From NCBI GenBank assembly GCA_036260075.1, contig DATAAM010000182.1:1-34671 (forward strand): a stretch of DNA of 34,671 bases, written 5' to 3'. This document shows positions 31,985 through 34,671 of the stretch, piece by piece. The notes under the pieces are model-generated. The model was given only the letters and a program-made list of their open reading frames with translations, ran no database searches and had not been told where the DNA came from. The translations under genes were made by a program, and so were the position numbers. Every line of letters begins with the position of its first letter. Within the stretch, counting starts at the first letter, position 1. Origin of the DNA: DATAAM01 sp036260075. Lineage in GTDB: Bacteria; Actinomycetota; Acidimicrobiia; Acidimicrobiales; JAHWLA01.

Positions 31985-33252
31985 GTCCGGCCGATGCCCT
32001 CGTAGACGAAGCCCCGCCGCCGGAGCGCGCCGGGGTCGAGAAGGTTGCGGGCGTCGACCACGGCCCGCTGCGCCATGAGGGCGCCCACCTTGTCGAAGTC
32101 GAGCCAGCGGAACTCGTCCCACTCGGTCAGCACGGCGAGCACGTGGGCGTCCTCGCAGGCCGCATACGGATCGGCCACCACGTCGAGGCCGTCGAGCGGC
32201 TCCCGTCGGGTGGGATCGAACCCCCGCACCGACGCACCGGCCGCCCGCAACCGCTCGATCACGGCCAGCGACGGCGACGCGCGCAGGTCGTCGGTGCGGG
32301 CCTTGAACGTGAGGCCCCACACGCCCACGCGGGCGCCGTCGAGCGGGCGCCCCGCCAGCCGGGCGATCTTGTCGACGACCCGACCGTACTGCTGCTCGTT
32401 CACGTCGACGACGCCGCGGAGGAGGCTGAAGTCGTACCCGTGGTCCTCGGCGATGCGGATGAGCGCCCGCGTGTCCTTGGGGAAGCACGAGCCGCCCCAG
32501 CCGGGGCCGGGCTTGAGGAACTCGAAGCCGATGCGGCGGTCGTAGCCCATGCCGAGGGCCACCTCGCGCACGTCCGCCCCCACCGCTTCGCACAGGTTGG
32601 CGATCGCGTTGACGAAGGAGATCTTGGCGGCGAGGAACGCGTTGGACGCGTACTTGATCGTCTCGGCCGAGACCGGATCGGTAATGATCACCGGCGCCTG
32701 GACGGACTCGTAGAGCTGGGCCAGCCGCATGGCGGCGGCGCCGTCCTCGCTGCCGATCACGATGCGGTCGGGGTGCAGGCAGTCGTGCACCGCCGAACCC
32801 TCGCGGAGGAACTCGGGGTTGGAGACCACGAACACGTCGTCGCGGTGGAGCGCCTGCTGCACGGCGCGGGTGGACCCCACCGGCACCGTCGACTTGTTCA
32901 CCACGATGCACTCGGCTTCGACGTGCGGGCCGATCTCGGCGGCGGCCGCCTCGATGAAGCTCATGTCGGCCCGGTCGTCGGCGCCTTGCGGCGTGGGCAG
33001 GCACAGGAAGACGAACTCCGCTTCGGGAACGGCGGCGGCGGCGCCGACCACGAACGAGAGCCGCCCCGCCTCGATGCCCTCCCGCACCAGCTCCTCGAGG
33101 CCCGCCTCCACGATCGGGACCTCGCCGCCGTTGAGCCGCTCCACCTTCTCGGGCACCACGTCGGCGCCCACCACCCGGTGGCCCAGGTGGGCCAGGAAGG
33201 CCGCCGTGGTGAGGCCGACGTACCCGGCGCCGACGACCGCGACGCGGCTCAT
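31981..33252 (-). CDS. ugd: UDP-glucose 6-dehydrogenase
   Basis: A 423-residue protein of the UDP-glucose/GDP-mannose dehydrogenase family. GAGYVGL (8-14) is the NAD site. NKSTVPVGST, NPEFLREGSA, KYASNAFLAAKISF and GWGGSCFPKD with catalytic Cys256 are all present, and VWGLTFKARTDDLR opens the C-terminal UDP-binding domain. The FLREGSAVHD and ETIKYASN motifs fit UDP-glucose rather than GDP-mannose. The product UDP-glucuronate feeds the adjacent UXS. ATG start with 4-nt overlap to rmlD. The symbol denotes function. Confidence 0.94.
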   Translation of the reverse strand: MSRVAVVGAGYVGLTTAAFLAHLGHRVVGADVVPEKVERLNGGEVPIVEAGLEELVREGIEAGRLSFVVGAAAAVPEAEFVFLCLPTPQGADDRADMSFIEAAAAEIGPHVEAECIVVNKSTVPVGSTRAVQQALHRDDVFVVSNPEFLREGSAVHDCLHPDRIVIGSEDGAAAMRLAQLYESVQAPVIITDPVSAETIKYASNAFLAAKISFVNAIANLCEAVGADVREVALGMGYDRRIGFEFLKPGPGWGGSCFPKDTRALIRIAEDHGYDFSLLRGVVDVNEQQYGRVVDKIARLAGRPLDGARVGVWGLTFKARTDDLRASPSLAVIERLRAAGASVRGFDPTRREPLDGLDVVADPYAACEDAHVLAVLTEWDEFRWLDFDKVGALMAQRAVVDARNLLDPGALRRRGFVYEGIGRT

Positions 33253-34088
33253 CCGCGCAGCTCCCGCACCAACGCCTGCAGCGACGGGCGGAAGTCGGGC
33301 AAGAGCGGCAGGCCCGACAGCCGCAGGGCGGCGTTGTCGAGCACCGACATGCGGGGACGGGGCGCCGGGCGCGGCGGGTCGAGGTCGGCGGTGGCGATCG
33401 CTTTCACGCGGCCCGGATTCTGCCCGGCCGCCTCGAACACCGCACATGCGAGCTCGTACCAGGTGGCCGTCCCCTGGTTGGTGACGTGGTACACGCCGGG
33501 CCGGGCCTCCACCGTGAGGCGGGCGACGCCGGCCGCCAGGTCGGCGGCCATCGTGGGGGACCCGAGCTGGTCGGCCACCACGGGTACCGGGTCCTGGCCC
33601 TCGCCGGCCAGCCGCAGCATCGTCTTCACGAAGTTGCGGCCGTGGCGGCCCGCCACCCACGACGTGCGCACCACCGTGTCGCCGGGGTGCAGCTCGCGCT
33701 CTCCCGCCAGCTTGGAGCGGCCGTACACCGACGGCGGCCGGGGCTCGTCCCACTCGGCGTACGGGCGATCGCTCTCGCCGTCGAACACGTAGTCGGTGGA
33801 GAGGTAGACGACGTGCGCACCCACGCGCCGAGCCGCCTCCACCACGTGGCGGGTGCCGAGCGCGTTGGTGCGGAAGGCGCGGTCGACGTCGCCCTCGCAG
33901 CCGTCGACATCCGTCCAGGCGGCGGCGTGGACGATCCGGTCGGGCCGCACGGACAGCACCGCCGCGTCGACCTCCTCGCGCTCGGCGACGTCGACGGTCG
34001 TGCCCAGCACGCGATGGCCGGCGAAGGCGCGCAGCAGCTCCGAGCCCACCTGCCCGGCCGCACCGGTGACGAGCACGGTCAGGCCCAC
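33249..34088 (-). CDS. rmlD: dTDP-4-dehydrorhamnose reductase
   Basis: A 279-residue SDR with TGAAGQVG (8-15), AAAWTDVDGCE (the conserved A-x-T-x-V-D motif of RmlD), STDYVFDG, Tyr122/Lys126 in VYGRSKLAGE, RTSWVAG and DQLGSPT. It catalyses the last step of dTDP-L-rhamnose synthesis. The GTG start overlaps rmlB by 10 nt. In mycobacteria rmlD, wbbL and manC are consecutive, and the same three functions occur here with extra genes between them. Confidence 0.93.
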   Translation of the reverse strand: MGLTVLVTGAAGQVGSELLRAFAGHRVLGTTVDVAEREEVDAAVLSVRPDRIVHAAAWTDVDGCEGDVDRAFRTNALGTRHVVEAARRVGAHVVYLSTDYVFDGESDRPYAEWDEPRPPSVYGRSKLAGERELHPGDTVVRTSWVAGRHGRNFVKTMLRLAGEGQDPVPVVADQLGSPTMAADLAAGVARLTVEARPGVYHVTNQGTATWYELACAVFEAAGQNPGRVKAIATADLDPPRPAPRPRMSVLDNAALRLSGLPLLPDFRPSLQALVRELRG

Positions 34089-34671
34089 GCGGCGTCCTCC
34101 GCCACCGGCGCCCGGCCCACCAGGGGCCGCCACCAGTCGCGATGCTCGGCGTACCAGCGCACGGTCTCGCGCACGCCGCGCTCGAAGTCGATCGCCGGCT
34201 CCCACCCGAGCTCGCGCCGCAGCTTCGAGCTGTCGAGCAGGTAGCGCCGGTCGTGGCCGGGCCGGTCGGGCACGCGTGTCTTCAACGAAGCGGGCTTGCC
34301 CAGCTCGTCGAGCACCACGTCGGCCAGCTCCTCGATGTCGGCCTCGCGGCCGCTGCCCACGTTGTAGGTCTCGCCGATGCGACCGTGGGACAGCACGGCG
34401 TCGACGGCCCGGCAGTGGTCCTCCACGTGCAGCCATTCGCGCCGGTGGTGGGTGGAGGCGTACAACGGCAGCGGCTCGTCGTCGAGCGCCCGGGTGGCGA
34501 ACAGCGGGATGACCTTCTCGGGGAACTGGAACGGGCCGTAGTTGTTCGAGCAGTTGGTGATCGTCACCGGCAGCCCGTAGGTCTCGTGGTAGGCGCGCAC
34601 GGCGTGGTCGGCGCCCGCCTTCGACGCGTTGTACGGCGTGCGGGGCCGGTAGGGCGAGTCCTCCGTGAAGG
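34079..34671 (-). CDS. rmlB: dTDP-glucose 4,6-dehydratase, C-terminal part (start outside window)
   Basis: About 196 C-terminal codons are present; the N-terminus lies beyond the right edge. Visible motifs are FTEDSPYRPRTPYNASKAGAD with the catalytic Tyr/Lys of YxxxK, TNCSNNYGPFQFPEKVIP, REWLHVEDHCRAVD and GETYNVGSG, all characteristic of RmlB. The loop usually reading GxGxNxRDW is STHHRREW here, a variant I believe occurs in other RmlB proteins. It overlaps rmlD by 10 nt. rmlA and rmlC are not in the window. Confidence 0.93.
   Translation of the reverse strand, partial: FTEDSPYRPRTPYNASKAGADHAVRAYHETYGLPVTITNCSNNYGPFQFPEKVIPLFATRALDDEPLPLYASTHHRREWLHVEDHCRAVDAVLSHGRIGETYNVGSGREADIEELADVVLDELGKPASLKTRVPDRPGHDRRYLLDSSKLRRELGWEPAIDFERGVRETVRWYAEHRDWWRPLVGRAPVAEDAAWA

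Noticed and set aside
34420..34480. Unusual STHHRREW loop in rmlB
   Set aside because: The surrounding motifs are fully conserved, and this looks like a known variant of the RmlB loop rather than a defect.

Overview
The window is very GC-rich, densely coded DNA with 4-nt start/stop overlaps and many GTG starts. It comes from an actinobacterium, most probably class Acidimicrobiia. Supporting signs are coenzyme F420 genes (cofD, cofE), the actinobacterial families DUF3499 and DUF5719, several apparently leaderless promoters, and a secreted CAP protein carrying the GYW...DGG...FG 42-residue repeat that I associate with that class. No tRNA, rRNA, CRISPR array, insertion sequence or phage gene is visible. 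Both window ends cut genes: a SIS-domain isomerase on the left and rmlB on the right.

Left block (1-6900, all minus strand). This is sugar-phosphate metabolism: a phosphoglucose/phosphomannose isomerase-like SIS protein, a Trm112-like zinc protein and phosphomannomutase/phosphoglucomutase (manB). A GtrA-glycosyltransferase fusion and a large polytopic membrane protein follow in the same operon. Upstream lie a zinc-ribbon miniprotein, a CPBP membrane protease, DUF6788 and DUF3499. A canonical ftsH (7030-9009, plus) converges on a membrane-anchored thioredoxin-like gene.

Middle block (9579-19957, mostly minus strand). It holds a DUF5719 surface protein and a 1016-residue GT2 membrane glycosyltransferase, a small helical protein on the plus strand with a clear leaderless promoter, a GDP-6-deoxysugar reductase-like SDR, three consecutive GT4 glycosyltransferases, and a CAP-domain protein with six tandem 42-residue repeats.

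Plus-strand island (20132-26428). cofD and cofE overlap. They are followed by a two-gene operon joining a secreted, membrane-anchored Asp-box/vWA/EF-hand protein to a second, divergent FtsH protease. This pair is the best candidate in the window for an undescribed system.

Right block (26438-34671, minus strand). This is a nucleotide-sugar and glycan cluster: an NDP-sugar epimerase, a mannose-1-phosphate guanylyltransferase-like enzyme, a His-rich membrane-anchored protein, two GT2 enzymes, UDP-xylose synthase, UDP-glucose dehydrogenase, rmlD and rmlB. Two of these genes share a 75-nt leader of the form Shine-Dalgarno, hairpin, 10 nt, start codon.

Taken together, the enzymes can supply GDP-mannose, a GDP-deoxyhexose, UDP-glucuronate/xylose and dTDP-rhamnose to about seven glycosyltransferases, presumably for an envelope polysaccharide. 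From memory, the gene content matches the mycobacterial pmmA - DUF3499 - whiB2 - fbiA - fbiB - manC - wbbL - rmlD neighbourhood, here without whiB2 and enlarged by insertions.
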